DNA of 64,000 bases from Methylomonas koyamae (GCF_006483455.1 NZ_PPPU01000004.1:1-64000); one strand, 5' to 3'. Shown: positions 20,054 to 28,452, counted from the stretch's first letter. Made by a program: numbers and translations. Notes: a model not told the origin generated them from the sequence alone.

Positions 20054-20194
20054 TCACTGTGAAGCATAACACCCGCCTTGTATAAAAACCCTTCGATAAT
20101 TCGGCACCGCCTTACGCCAACCGTTATACGCCGCACCGCGGGAAGTCACATGATAAAGCGCGCCTGAGAATTCGATTTTGATCCGTCGGGCCAT
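20054..20194 (-). pseudogene. truncated REP-associated (IS200-like) tyrosine transposase
   Basis: From the ATG at 20194 the minus strand reads MARRIKIEFSGALYHVTSRG, the characteristic N-terminus of REP-associated transposases (Y1/HUH family, usually about 230-320 aa). After some 25 residues the similarity decays and a stop follows at residue 47. The HUH histidines and the catalytic tyrosine are absent. It abuts the receptor tail and lies 39 bases beyond the stop codon of the HEPN gene, so it may have taken part in the rearrangement here. Confidence 0.7.
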
Positions 20195-20232
20195 GAACAG
20201 AATATGGTCGTAGTGCAACCAATGCTACTAAG

Positions 20233-20934
20233 CTAGACCTGACCCCGTTTTACTGTTTCATAGGTTTTAGCAAGAGAATCGAGCAAGACACGTACGGATG
20301 TGATGACCTCTGAGAGGTTTACTGCAATTTGGGCTCCGCCCTCTGAGAAATAGTCCAACTTCAATTCCTTAACGTCAATATCAGACTGCACGTCAAGGCC
20401 AATAACTTCAATTGCAGAAAACAGCCCTAGTTCTCTATTTGAAAATGCAGTGGAGTGGATAATTTCATTGCGTAGCGATTTGTTGGGTTTTGCCGCATCC
20501 GAGACGGCTGTGAGTGCGGTATAGATTTCAGGGTGATCGGACTTTACATGCGCCTGTACGTATTTAATGCCACCAGAGCTTTCGTACTTTGCAGCATTCA
20601 ACTTCAGAGATGCGCCCACGAGCCTATGTGCCCGGTCGGCAATGCCGACACTCCTGAATATGTAGTTCTCATAGTGGTACCGATATACGTTTGACGTTAC
20701 GTCTGCAGTCACATCCAAATCAAGAATAAAGTTCATCGCAAGACGAATAGATGCAACGGCGTTATCAATCTCGCCAACCTTTTCTAGAACACTTGCTGCG
20801 TAGATTTCAAGCACACTAGCCTCAAAATTGATTGTTCCCTCTTTCTGCGCAGCCAAACCTTTTAGCATGTAGCTTTGCATGAGTGGCAATAATGGCGTAA
20901 GTGCCGGGTGTTCAACAAAACCTGAGGTCTTCAT
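20233..20934 (-). CDS. HEPN-domain protein, Cthe_2314-like
   Basis: A 233 aa, largely helical protein. Residues 155-160 read RNEIIH, matching the R-x4-6-H motif of HEPN ribonucleases, and the surrounding pattern resembles the Cthe_2314 HEPN family; I recall this family only loosely. Base composition is lower in GC than the neighbouring chromosome, pointing to transfer. Its start lies 8 bases beyond the attC-like site, so it sits as the next cassette in an integron-like array. No partner antitoxin (MNT) gene is seen beside it. The last codons run into the rearranged patch at 20230, so the native C-terminus may differ. Confidence 0.55.
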   Translation of the reverse strand: MKTSGFVEHPALTPLLPLMQSYMLKGLAAQKEGTINFEASVLEIYAASVLEKVGEIDNAVASIRLAMNFILDLDVTADVTSNVYRYHYENYIFRSVGIADRAHRLVGASLKLNAAKYESSGGIKYVQAHVKSDHPEIYTALTAVSDAAKPNKSLRNEIIHSTAFSNRELGLFSAIEVIGLDVQSDIDVKELKLDYFSEGGAQIAVNLSEVITSVRVLLDSLAKTYETVKRGQV

Positions 20935-20941
20935 GTTGTCA

Positions 20942-21010
20942 AACTAACGTTGAAGATGATCCACTAGCAGCGGCTTGCCGACCTGAGTCGGCTTGAGCGA
21001 CTGGTTAGGC
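20942..21010 (-). repeat. integron attC-like recombination site
   Basis: On the minus strand this 69-base stretch starts with GCCTAAC (fits the R'' consensus RYYYAAC), continues with CTCAAGCCGAC, pairs an internal GCCGAC with GTCGGC around a 4-base loop, and ends CTTCAACGTTAGTT (R'-like; one mismatch to GTTRRRY). It begins 4 bases after the stop of the P-loop gene and ends 7 bases before the start of the HEPN gene, exactly where an attC belongs. No integron integrase lies in the window. Confidence 0.6.
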
Positions 21011-21014
21011 CTCT

Positions 21015-21551
21015 TCAACTGAAATCGAAGAAGTCGGCGAGAGTGAGTCCATTCACTCCCCGGCGGCGGCCGTCCAAACATAAGACCTCAACACCGCCAA
21101 GTAAATGGAGCTCATCACGGAGATCCCTACCGGGAACGAAGTCAGGCACCTCGACTCCGTGCCGGGTGGGGGACAGAAAGGCAACCCGAGTCCGCTCCGG
21201 TCTAAACGCGGCAACAAAGCCGCGAACTGATGCCACTACATCCGGCATTTGCTTGTAGGCGTCTGGCTGCAATGGTGCGGCCATGCACCACCGGCCAGAA
21301 GGCATCTTCTGACGAGACTTCTCAAGGAACTCATCCATTGATTCGTTTGACTCGTGAGGTGAAGTAAGGCGCAAGTACAGTCGCCGCTCGTTGCTCAGCC
21401 AATAGTCCTCATTCAAGCGACGTTGATCTGAACTCGGAACTTCTCCACTTGTACCAAGGCGTCGATCCTGGAACAGAGAACGTAAGGCTGTGCTCTTGCC
21501 CGAATCGCGAGGTGCTACGACGAAGAGTACTCGTTCGAAATGAAGCGTCAT
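21015..21551 (-). CDS. P-loop NTPase-like hypothetical protein (cassette gene)
   Basis: A 178 aa protein with a Walker A motif APRDSGKST at residues 13-21 close to the N-terminus, and no obvious second motif. I do not recognise the family. A downstream attC-like site and lower GC than the host suggest a mobile gene cassette. The start at 21551 follows an AT-rich stretch without a strong ribosome site, common in cassette genes that use an outside promoter. What it does is unknown; a defence or stress role would be guesswork. Confidence 0.6.
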   Translation of the reverse strand: MTLHFERVLFVVAPRDSGKSTALRSLFQDRRLGTSGEVPSSDQRRLNEDYWLSNERRLYLRLTSPHESNESMDEFLEKSRQKMPSGRWCMAAPLQPDAYKQMPDVVASVRGFVAAFRPERTRVAFLSPTRHGVEVPDFVPGRDLRDELHLLGGVEVLCLDGRRRGVNGLTLADFFDFS

Positions 21552-22089
21552 TCTTAGCTCCCAATAGGTCTACTAATTAGTAATCAGATGGTTTCCGTAT
21601 AACTACCGAAAAATGATCTTCGAAACGATAATTTATTGTTCCGCATATGAATTTCCCTTCTGTATATCACCGCAGATCAATTGATTTGACCGGCAACTAT
21701 CGGATAGCCGACATTGAATCAGATTAAGCGGTAGACAGCAACGAGTCGATTAGGCCAGTTCGCTGCGCCCAAAAGCCCTAATTCACTACCGGCATGCTCG
21801 GTGGCCGGTCAGGGGAAATACGCGATTTATAGAAATTAATCGCGAGGTATACGGGAGGGGATGGTTTTTCTACGCTAGCACTGCGCCGATTCCGATCAAA
21901 GCCGCCAATCATTCCGACTCCAAAATCACCAGCCATGAGCAACCCACCCACCCAAGTAGTGCAGTCGTCTTCTGACATTGACAGCAATAACCCGCCTCGA
22001 CTCGGAAAAACTATTTTGGCTTGGAATTGCTACCGGCGGATTTAACCGGAGTATCGAGGCAGGTCCGTAAATCCGCCGTTCGGTTGTAT
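21552..22089. other. AT-richer intergenic region without a clear gene
   Basis: These 538 bases carry no gene I can support. A 69-codon frame at 21778-21987 (minus) has no ribosome site or recognisable domain. There is an inverted repeat CGCGATT/AATCGCG at 21821-21844. GTATAAC at 21597-21603 resembles an attC or attI core on the minus strand, but nothing around it matches. The stretch may be the edge of the cassette patch. Confidence 0.4.
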
Positions 22090-23187
22090 TTACAACAGGG
22101 TCCGCTCCACCAGCCAGAAGGCGCCCATCACACTGACCGCAACCGAGCCGCCCTTCAAAAACCGGCTGGCCGTTGCGACCTGATTGTTCAGCCACCAGAT
22201 CAACGGCAGCACCAGCGCCGCGACGGCAATCTGTCCGCTTTCTATGCCTAAGTTGAACGCCAGCAGCGGCAACAAAATCCCGGTGTCGGCCGCCGAGATG
22301 TTCATTTCCTGCAACACCCCGGCAAAGCCGAAGCCGTGGATCAGCCCGAAACCGAAGGTCAGCCAGTGCCGGCCCTTGGGCTGGTCGCCACGGACAATGT
22401 TCTCGATGCCGACGTAGATAATCGTCGCGGCGATGAAGGGTTCGACGAAACTGGCCGGCAGTTCGACCAGCCGCAATCCGGCGCAGGCCAGGGTGATGGA
22501 ATGGGCGATGGTAAAGAAAGTGATGATCTTCAACGCCGGCCACAAACTATGCGTCACCGCCAATAATGCGAACAGGAACAGCAGGTGGTCGTAGCCGGTC
22601 AGGATGTGCTCGATACCCAACTTAAAAAAGTCGCCGAACGCCGCGAACGCAGCTTGGGGGGCTGCCGAGTCCGCGACGGCGGCGAGTGTCAGGAGGCATT
22701 GGTCGTCGTTGCGACCCAGCATCTTTTCGGCCAGCGACTTCCCGGCGGCATCGCGTACCGTCAAGTACTGCTGGTGGCCGTCCGGCAGCAATGCCAGAAA
22801 TCCGGATTGCACTCGCAACTGGCGTTGCACCGCCAGCGGATACTGCAACTCGACCTGGGCATTGTTCTTGCCGTCGTAACTGACCGGGCCGGGCTGACTC
22901 TGCACTTCGACGCCGTCAACCGCGATACGCAACTGTTCCGCCAACAGTTTGGCGATGGCGGGCTTGGCCACTTCGCGTTCGGCATCGCTGACTTCGGCGT
23001 CCAGATCGCTATCCATCGCTACGAAGGCTTCGATATCCTGCAACGCAAAGGTTGCGGTGGCCTCGACATGGTCCGGTTTCAGGACCAGATCCAGCGAGCT
23101 GAGTCCGGGCGGATGGGCGTCCGCCCGACCGGCTATCAACCCCAGCAGTAACAACGCCAGCCCGAAAGCCGGAAGTCGAATTGTCAT
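22090..23187 (-). CDS. HupE/UreJ_2 family metal permease with periplasmic domain
   Basis: A 365 aa protein: signal peptide, a periplasmic domain of about 160 residues, then a six-helix HupE/UreJ-type membrane domain. The membrane part has the family hallmark GIEHILTGYDHLLFLFALL and GLIHGFGFAG. HupE proteins bring Ni or Co into the cell; the substrate of this two-domain branch is not settled. After the predicted cleavage site the mature chain would start HPPGLSS. DSDLDAEVSDAE (about residues 59-70) fits an EF-hand loop. The ATG at 23187 has GAGG upstream; a GTG lies three codons earlier. It follows the receptor gene directly, so they share an operon. A full-length paralog is at 34476-35588. 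Confidence 0.85.
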   Translation of the reverse strand: MTIRLPAFGLALLLLGLIAGRADAHPPGLSSLDLVLKPDHVEATATFALQDIEAFVAMDSDLDAEVSDAEREVAKPAIAKLLAEQLRIAVDGVEVQSQPGPVSYDGKNNAQVELQYPLAVQRQLRVQSGFLALLPDGHQQYLTVRDAAGKSLAEKMLGRNDDQCLLTLAAVADSAAPQAAFAAFGDFFKLGIEHILTGYDHLLFLFALLAVTHSLWPALKIITFFTIAHSITLACAGLRLVELPASFVEPFIAATIIYVGIENIVRGDQPKGRHWLTFGFGLIHGFGFAGVLQEMNISAADTGILLPLLAFNLGIESGQIAVAALVLPLIWWLNNQVATASRFLKGGSVAVSVMGAFWLVERTLL

Positions 23188-23197
23188 GCCGCTCACC

Positions 23198-25432
23198 TCA
23201 GAAATTGATGGTAATGGTGCCGCGGAACATGCGCGGTTCGACCGGATGCTTCAGGATGCCGAATTGGTTGGGCGAACCGTTCGGATATGAAGATTCATAG
23301 GCATAGGCGATGTCGTTGCTTTGTGAGCCGAGGATGTTGAACACATCGATCTCGAATTTGTAGCGTTTCTGCTTGTAACCGGCGCTGAGGTTGACGATGT
23401 TGGTATCGCCGGACCAGTAATCGACGTTAGTGTCCGGATCGCGGTCCAGATAGACCCGGCCGAAATGCCGCAAGCGAATCGAGCCGAACAAGCCGTTCGG
23501 CGCTTCGATCGTGGCGCCGGTGGAAACCACCCGGCCGACCGAGTTCGGGATATACAGATTGTTGTCGGCATATTTGGCGGTGGTCAACGCAAAGTCGGCA
23601 TCCAGCGTCAGCCAATCGAACGGTTTGTAGTAGTTGGTCAATTCGACGCCGTAACGGTGCGATTTGCCGGTGGCTTCCGTGGTGCCGGCGTCGCCGACGA
23701 ACACCAGTTCCTGGCTGGATTCCAGCCACCACAAGGCGAAGGTGCTGTTCAGGCCCGGCACATAGTTGCTGCGAATACCGGCCTCACCGCCGCGCGACCA
23801 GGCGGCGGGACGAATGCGGGCGGCGGCCGAGTCGACCGGACTGCCATCGGTTGGATTAACTTGCAGGGTCGTGCCGCGGGCATCGTTGGAGTGGTAACCG
23901 TAACCGGCGTTAAAGAAAAACTCGGTGTCGTACCAGGGCCCCAAGACCAAGCTGATTTTCGGGCTGACCATAACCTTGCCGCGACTGCCCGAGTTGGCCG
24001 CAATCGTCGATGCCAGGCCGCTACCGGTGGCGGCGACCTCGACGTCATTGTTGATAAAGTCGCCGCGCAAACCGGCAATGGTGCGGACTTTATCGTGCCA
24101 GTGCGTGGTGTTTTTGAAGTACGTGCCGACCGTGGTGACGCCGACATTGTGGCGACTGACGGTATTGACGATTTGACGGGCTTCGGTTTCGTACAAGCCC
24201 AAATCCATGATCTGGTCGTTGCGGAATTGCAGACCGACGCTGTTATCCATTTCGAAGCCGAACAATTTGTTGTAGCGGGTGTGTTCGAAATGGCCGCCGG
24301 TCTGCACCCGACGCTCGGATTGCAATATCTGGTCGCCGCCGGCACCGCGGGTAAAACCGCTGAAATTGGAAAACAGGTTCAGGTCGGTATACAAGGCATA
24401 GATATTGGCGTCGTTTTTCCAGTTACCGCCCTGATTCCAGAAACTGGCGGAGGCACTGTATCGGTTGGTTTCGCCGCCGTCGGTCGGGTCCATACTGCCG
24501 TAAAGCCCGAGACTGCCGTTGTCGATCGCCGCTTGCGGAATCTGGTTGGTCGCCGTCCAACTGTTGGTATAGGCCTTACCGTTGATCGACATGCCCCAAT
24601 CGTCGCCGCCCAGGGTGTAACGCAACTGGCCGTTGAATTTCTTCGAGTCTTCCGGCACTTGCCAGACGCCGTCGTACAGATTGAATTCGCCGGCATAGAG
24701 CAAATCGCCGTCGCCGACTTTCATCGAGTTGGCGACCAAAGTCCGGTAATAATCGAACGAACCGGCGGTGAATTTCAAAATGCCCTGATCCAGTTTGTCC
24801 ATCGTGAACATTTTGGCGTAACCGGCGGCGGCAAAGTCGCCGACCTCGGCGTAATAGGGGCCTTTGCCGTATTCGACTTTCTTGACCAGCTCCGGAATGA
24901 TGCTGTTGATGTCCATGTAACCCTGGCCGTGGGCGTGGGTGGTCATGTTCATCGGAATGCCGTCGACGAAGGTGGTGAAGTCGGTACCGTGATCCAGATT
25001 GAAACCGCGCAGGAAGTATTGGTTGGCCTTGCCGGAGCCGCTGTGCTGGGTGGCGATGGCGCCAGGCACGACTTCGATCAGCTCGCCGTTACGCGAGAAC
25101 GGCCGATGTTCGAATTGCTTCTGGCTGACTTCGCCTTGCGAGGCCGACGGCGCGATGCCGATCAGATTTTTGCCGCGGCCGTCTTCCTCGACTTGCACCG
25201 CTTCCAACTCTTCCGACTTTTCCGCTTTTTTGGCTTTTTTGACGGTTTTGGCTGCCGGCTTCGCCTCTTCGGCAGCGGCGACGGCGATCGTATCCGCCGT
25301 ATCCGGCGCCGGCTCGGCCAACACGTCGGCCCCGGCCAGACCAAGGGCGATTTCCAGGCCGACGGCCATTAGTGTTTTGGGAAACAGCGCGGCGCGCCGG
25401 GACAGGCGTAGTGGGTACATATTCTTCCTCAT
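23198..25432 (-). CDS. TonB-dependent outer-membrane receptor, probable metal importer
   Basis: A 744 aa outer-membrane barrel with signal peptide, a Lys/Glu/Ala-rich linker (about residues 40-85), a plug (ELIEVVPGAIATQHSG, QYFLRGFNLDHGTDF) and a C-terminal barrel ending in Phe (GTITINF). The plug loop has TTHAHGQGYMD, with two histidines that could hold a metal. It is flanked by two hupE genes and lies downstream of nikR, so nickel, perhaps cobalt, is the likely cargo. The ATG at 25432 overlaps the end of the upstream hupE by 4 bases. A 635-codon open frame on the other strand is only an antisense shadow. Confidence 0.85.
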   Translation of the reverse strand: MRKNMYPLRLSRRAALFPKTLMAVGLEIALGLAGADVLAEPAPDTADTIAVAAAEEAKPAAKTVKKAKKAEKSEELEAVQVEEDGRGKNLIGIAPSASQGEVSQKQFEHRPFSRNGELIEVVPGAIATQHSGSGKANQYFLRGFNLDHGTDFTTFVDGIPMNMTTHAHGQGYMDINSIIPELVKKVEYGKGPYYAEVGDFAAAGYAKMFTMDKLDQGILKFTAGSFDYYRTLVANSMKVGDGDLLYAGEFNLYDGVWQVPEDSKKFNGQLRYTLGGDDWGMSINGKAYTNSWTATNQIPQAAIDNGSLGLYGSMDPTDGGETNRYSASASFWNQGGNWKNDANIYALYTDLNLFSNFSGFTRGAGGDQILQSERRVQTGGHFEHTRYNKLFGFEMDNSVGLQFRNDQIMDLGLYETEARQIVNTVSRHNVGVTTVGTYFKNTTHWHDKVRTIAGLRGDFINNDVEVAATGSGLASTIAANSGSRGKVMVSPKISLVLGPWYDTEFFFNAGYGYHSNDARGTTLQVNPTDGSPVDSAAARIRPAAWSRGGEAGIRSNYVPGLNSTFALWWLESSQELVFVGDAGTTEATGKSHRYGVELTNYYKPFDWLTLDADFALTTAKYADNNLYIPNSVGRVVSTGATIEAPNGLFGSIRLRHFGRVYLDRDPDTNVDYWSGDTNIVNLSAGYKQKRYKFEIDVFNILGSQSNDIAYAYESSYPNGSPNQFGILKHPVEPRMFRGTITINF

Positions 25433-26682
25433 AGTGCGAATATCGTTGCGGTCGTGGTTGTTATGAACACCGGTCTCGAGCCGGATTGGATGTGGAAAGC
25501 GGTTTTGCTCGCGGCAAACGAGCGGGAACGGCCGGCGCCAAGACAGTACCGGGCCAAGCCGTTGCCGGCGGCGCAAAAGGCGGTCGCGTGCAGGCGGTAA
25601 AAAATTCGGGTGTCGGGAGCGGCGCCAAAAGATTCGGCGCGGATTTGCTGAATGGATTCAGCGGATACGGAAGGGGTGGAGCGAAACGCTAAAGAAATCG
25701 GGGCGGGGCTTGCGGACACGGATAGCGGCGGCGAGGTGCGGCCGACACCGCTGCTGAGCAGCTGGGTGCCCGGTGTCTGGTTGATATCCGGAAAGCGCTG
25801 TTTAAAACCGCTCAGGCAATTGCGGGCCATATCGGCCAGCGCCACAGCAAAGCAATCAAGCACCGGCAATACGCACGCCGCAACCGATTCGGCTCCAGCG
25901 CCCGCAAACCCGGCGGGCGGTTTGGCTAGAGCGGCTTTGGCGCTACTGTTCGCCGCCGCGCTATGAGAATTCTCGCCAGCCAAGTCCCAGTCACCCCCGT
26001 AGCCGGCCAAATTGGCGGAGTAAAACCCCGCATCCGCCTGCAAATGTGTCGAAGCGGCAGGCTCGGCCGTTTCGGTCGGGCCGGCTTTGGCCCATACCGA
26101 CTGCGAAAACATCGCGGTCAATAGAAAAGTCGCGGCCAGCACCACCAACTTGGCGACCAAAATTCCGGCACCGTGCAGCAGCAAGGTCGCCAGCATAAAG
26201 CCCAGCGTGTAAGAAATCAGACTGGCGGAGGTGGAAATTTCCTGGCCGTGGGCAAAGCCGTGGAAAAAGGCGAAGAAGGCGACGATCAGCACGTTGATTT
26301 TGCCGCTGAAGCGAATCTTGCGCGTGATCAGCAAAGCGAATACCGCGCAAGACAACAGAATGATGCCTTCGACGCTGGGTATCGTGATCCCGGCGGCGCC
26401 GGCCAAACCGCCCAGACTCATCACGCCGACGAAGGCCAGCGGCAGCATCCAGACGGCATGACCGCGCAATTGCGCGGCCCAAATTCCGACCGCCAGCATC
26501 GCCAGCAAATGGTCCCACCCGGCCAGCGGGTGGTTGAAGCCGTTGTTCCAGCCCAGCGCGTCCAACCCGAAAAATTGCGCACCGAACCAGACCGCCACCG
26601 CCAGTAACGGCAAACCGAAGCCGAGCAGCCGCAGCCAAGCGGGCAACACTTCGGATGGGGAGCGGGAACGGCGCAATTTCAT
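25429..26682 (-). CDS. HupE/UreJ family protein with long C-terminal extension
   Basis: A 417 aa product. Residues 20-205 are a HupE-type permease: NHPLAGWDHLLAMLAVGIWAA, FFHGFAHGQEIS and SYTLGFMLATLLLHGAG are the family motifs for Ni/Co binding and helices. The remaining 210 residues are a Ser/Ala-rich region with five cysteines that I cannot assign. The codon use there still looks like coding sequence (GC-rich third positions), and the stop overlaps the receptor start. HupE proteins are normally about 200 aa, so the extension is odd. It is the first gene of the operon after the nikR-side palindrome. Confidence 0.75.
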   Translation of the reverse strand: MKLRRSRSPSEVLPAWLRLLGFGLPLLAVAVWFGAQFFGLDALGWNNGFNHPLAGWDHLLAMLAVGIWAAQLRGHAVWMLPLAFVGVMSLGGLAGAAGITIPSVEGIILLSCAVFALLITRKIRFSGKINVLIVAFFAFFHGFAHGQEISTSASLISYTLGFMLATLLLHGAGILVAKLVVLAATFLLTAMFSQSVWAKAGPTETAEPAASTHLQADAGFYSANLAGYGGDWDLAGENSHSAAANSSAKAALAKPPAGFAGAGAESVAACVLPVLDCFAVALADMARNCLSGFKQRFPDINQTPGTQLLSSGVGRTSPPLSVSASPAPISLAFRSTPSVSAESIQQIRAESFGAAPDTRIFYRLHATAFCAAGNGLARYCLGAGRSRSFAASKTAFHIQSGSRPVFITTTTATIFAL

Positions 26683-26783
26683 GGTTTACCGACGCGAACA
26701 GCCTGCAAAATTCAAATCAAATGCCAGTTAAGACGAATAGGCCAGGAATCATACGATACATATCACATTTTTAAAAATTATGA

Positions 26784-26807
26784 ATAATAAATAAAATGTC
26801 TTATTAT
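26784..26807. promoter_or_regulatory. palindrome, candidate NikR operator
   Basis: ATAATAA at 26784-26790 and TTATTAT at 26801-26807 form a perfect inverted repeat with a 10-base spacer. It lies in an AT-rich 152-base gap, 102 bases upstream of the hupE start and downstream of nikR. It does not match the E. coli NikR site (GTATGA-N16-TCATAC), although TCATAC does occur nearby at about 26748. The assignment to NikR comes from position only. Confidence 0.4.
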
Positions 26808-26834
26808 GCCCCGCAGCAGCGGTTTCGAACCGGC

Positions 26835-27302
26835 TCAGCTATGCGGATGAATATGCGAATGGCTATGGCCGTGGTGGTCGTGCTGGTGGCTGACAGTAGC
26901 CAACTTGACCGGTACCAGATTAAGCGCGGCATGGCGGACGCCGGTTTCGGCGGACAGCTTGTCGGCAAACCCGCGGATGCGCGCGGTCAGCCCGCGCAGA
27001 AACAAGGTTTCCAGGCAGTCGTCGTGATCCAGATGCACGTGCATCGACGATACCACCAGGTCGTGGGCGTCGTGCTGGTGGCCGGTCAGGCGCTCCGCCA
27101 GGTTGCGTTCGTGGTGGTTGTAAACATAGGACAGCGTGGCGATGCTGTAGATGGCTTGATCCTGTTTCAGCCGTTTGGTCTCGATTTCCTTGCGCAACAG
27201 GTCGCGGACGGCTTCGGAGCGGTTGGAATAGCCGCGGGCGGCGATCCATTGGTCGAATTCCGCCGCCAGCTCGTCGCTGAGAGAGATAGTAAAACGTTCC
27301 AC
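26835..27302 (-). CDS. nikR: nickel-responsive transcriptional regulator NikR
   Basis: A 155 aa ribbon-helix-helix repressor. The N-terminal DNA-binding part is MERFTISLSDELAAEFD with SNRSEAVRDLL. The C-terminal ACT-like metal domain has the high-affinity nickel ligands: His77 in GHQHDAH, His88 and His90 in MHVHLDHDD, and Cys96. A His-rich tail (HQHDHHGHSHSHIHPH, from 139) is an extra not found in E. coli NikR. It lies upstream of hupE-receptor-hupE on the same strand and is the obvious candidate regulator of them. Three TTATAG repeats at 27318-27348 precede it and could be part of its own promoter. Confidence 0.93.
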   Translation of the reverse strand: MERFTISLSDELAAEFDQWIAARGYSNRSEAVRDLLRKEIETKRLKQDQAIYSIATLSYVYNHHERNLAERLTGHQHDAHDLVVSSMHVHLDHDDCLETLFLRGLTARIRGFADKLSAETGVRHAALNLVPVKLATVSHQHDHHGHSHSHIHPHS

Positions 27303-27439
27303 AGCAAGCTCCTGTTCTTATAGTCGTTATAGGAGCCGGCGATTATAGCGCAAGCGGAACCCGCACCGCGCCAGCGGCAAAGCGGGTTATTCATGAAAAG
27401 AGCCGGGGTTACCGGCCGCGATTCTTAGGGAGAGGCTGA

Positions 27440-28018
27440 ATGTCCACAGGACATTACACACATGACAATTTCGGCAAAATCGTGATTCGCACGCAAGTGG
27501 GGATTGCGCTGGCCCTTTTACTCTGCTTACCGCTCGCCAATTTCTGGTTTCCCAGCGCCTACAGCGTCAAGGCCGGCATCCACGGCCTCAGCGCTATTCT
27601 GGCGGTGGTCGTCGGTACTTATTTGACGCATAGGGCCTTACCGTTGATCAAAGGCATGCACGTCAATCTGGAGTCGTTGCGCCGCTGGCTACTGGTAGCC
27701 ACCCTGCTGAACTTGGCCGGCGCGATCAGCGGTAACTGGATCTACATGCGTTACCGCGGCCAGGACGGCCCTCGCGACTGGATCTTGGAGCGGGTGCCGG
27801 CAATCCACAACGTGCTGATGGAATTCAAGGAATTCGTCTCGTTGTTTCCGTTCCCGTTAATGCTGTCCGCCACCGTGCTGCTGTATTACTACGGCTTGCC
27901 GATGCAGACCCGGCGCGACCTGTGCCGCTTCGTCGGCATCACGATTCTGGTGTCGTGGAGTTTTCTGATGCTCGGTTTCGTCGTCGGCCTGGTACTGGCC
28001 AAACTGCGCTTCGTTTGA
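27440..28018 (+). CDS. hypothetical inner-membrane protein
   Basis: A 192 aa protein with four or five hydrophobic helices (about residues 18-36, 45-65, 80-100, 132-150, 162-185). I do not recognise it. The segment ISGNWIYMRYRGQDGPRDW between helices is polar and may face the periplasm. It starts an apparent five-gene plus-strand operon (to 29462 or 30001) that diverges from nikR. It follows GGGAGAGG at 27429-27436, a strong ribosome site. Its place next to a CopC-like gene suggests a metal-related role. Confidence 0.65.
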   Translation: MSTGHYTHDNFGKIVIRTQVGIALALLLCLPLANFWFPSAYSVKAGIHGLSAILAVVVGTYLTHRALPLIKGMHVNLESLRRWLLVATLLNLAGAISGNWIYMRYRGQDGPRDWILERVPAIHNVLMEFKEFVSLFPFPLMLSATVLLYYYGLPMQTRRDLCRFVGITILVSWSFLMLGFVVGLVLAKLRFV

Positions 28019-28032
28019 ACCGGGAACGGCTG

Positions 28033-28443
28033 ATGCAACAACAATCCGAATCGAATATTCAAGCGCTAAGGTCCGGCCCGGTCGTGGCGGCCAGCCTGGC
28101 GTTACTGCTAGCGTTTTTGACCTTGATGGTCAGCCACCATATTTCCCGGCTGTCGCCCGGCCTGGACAAGCTGGTGCATAGCTACGGTTACTGGATTCCC
28201 GGCTCGCAAGGCAAGGGGCCGGACGGCAGCATCGGCTCTTACACCGGCAAGGAAACCCTGGCCATCGGCGTCTGGCTGTTGAGTTGGTTGGCATTCCACC
28301 TGATGTGGCGCAAACAGGATCTGGATTTGACGATCTGGACCCGGATTTTCGTCATCAGTCTGGCCGTCATTACGCTGGGTTTCTTTCACCCCTTGTCCGA
28401 TCCGCTGGTGTTGTTCATCGCCGGCTTTTTTGGCCTGCCCTGA
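28033..28443 (+). CDS. hypothetical small membrane protein
   Basis: A 136 aa protein with three hydrophobic helices (about residues 17-37, 75-92 and 99-130). The polar stretch between the first two, SYGYWIPGSQGKGPDGSIGSY, is probably periplasmic. No family is recognised. It starts 14 bases after the previous gene and ends 9 bases before the CopC-like gene. The ATG at 28033 is chosen because the frame upstream lies inside the neighbouring gene. Confidence 0.6.
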   Translation: MQQQSESNIQALRSGPVVAASLALLLAFLTLMVSHHISRLSPGLDKLVHSYGYWIPGSQGKGPDGSIGSYTGKETLAIGVWLLSWLAFHLMWRKQDLDLTIWTRIFVISLAVITLGFFHPLSDPLVLFIAGFFGLP

Positions 28444-28452
28444 GGATAAGCC

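Noticed and set aside
21778-21987. A 69-codon frame on the minus strand
   Set aside because: No recognisable domain or ribosome site; it lies in a non-coding patch. Kept only as a note.
23465-25372. A 635-codon open frame on the plus strand
   Set aside because: It is fully antisense to the TonB-dependent receptor, whose domains and barrel end are clear. High GC with few stop codons explains the open frame.
27318-27348. Three TTATAG repeats upstream of nikR as an operator
   Set aside because: They are short and unevenly spaced (9 and 16 bases apart) and could be promoter sequence or chance in an AT-rich spot.
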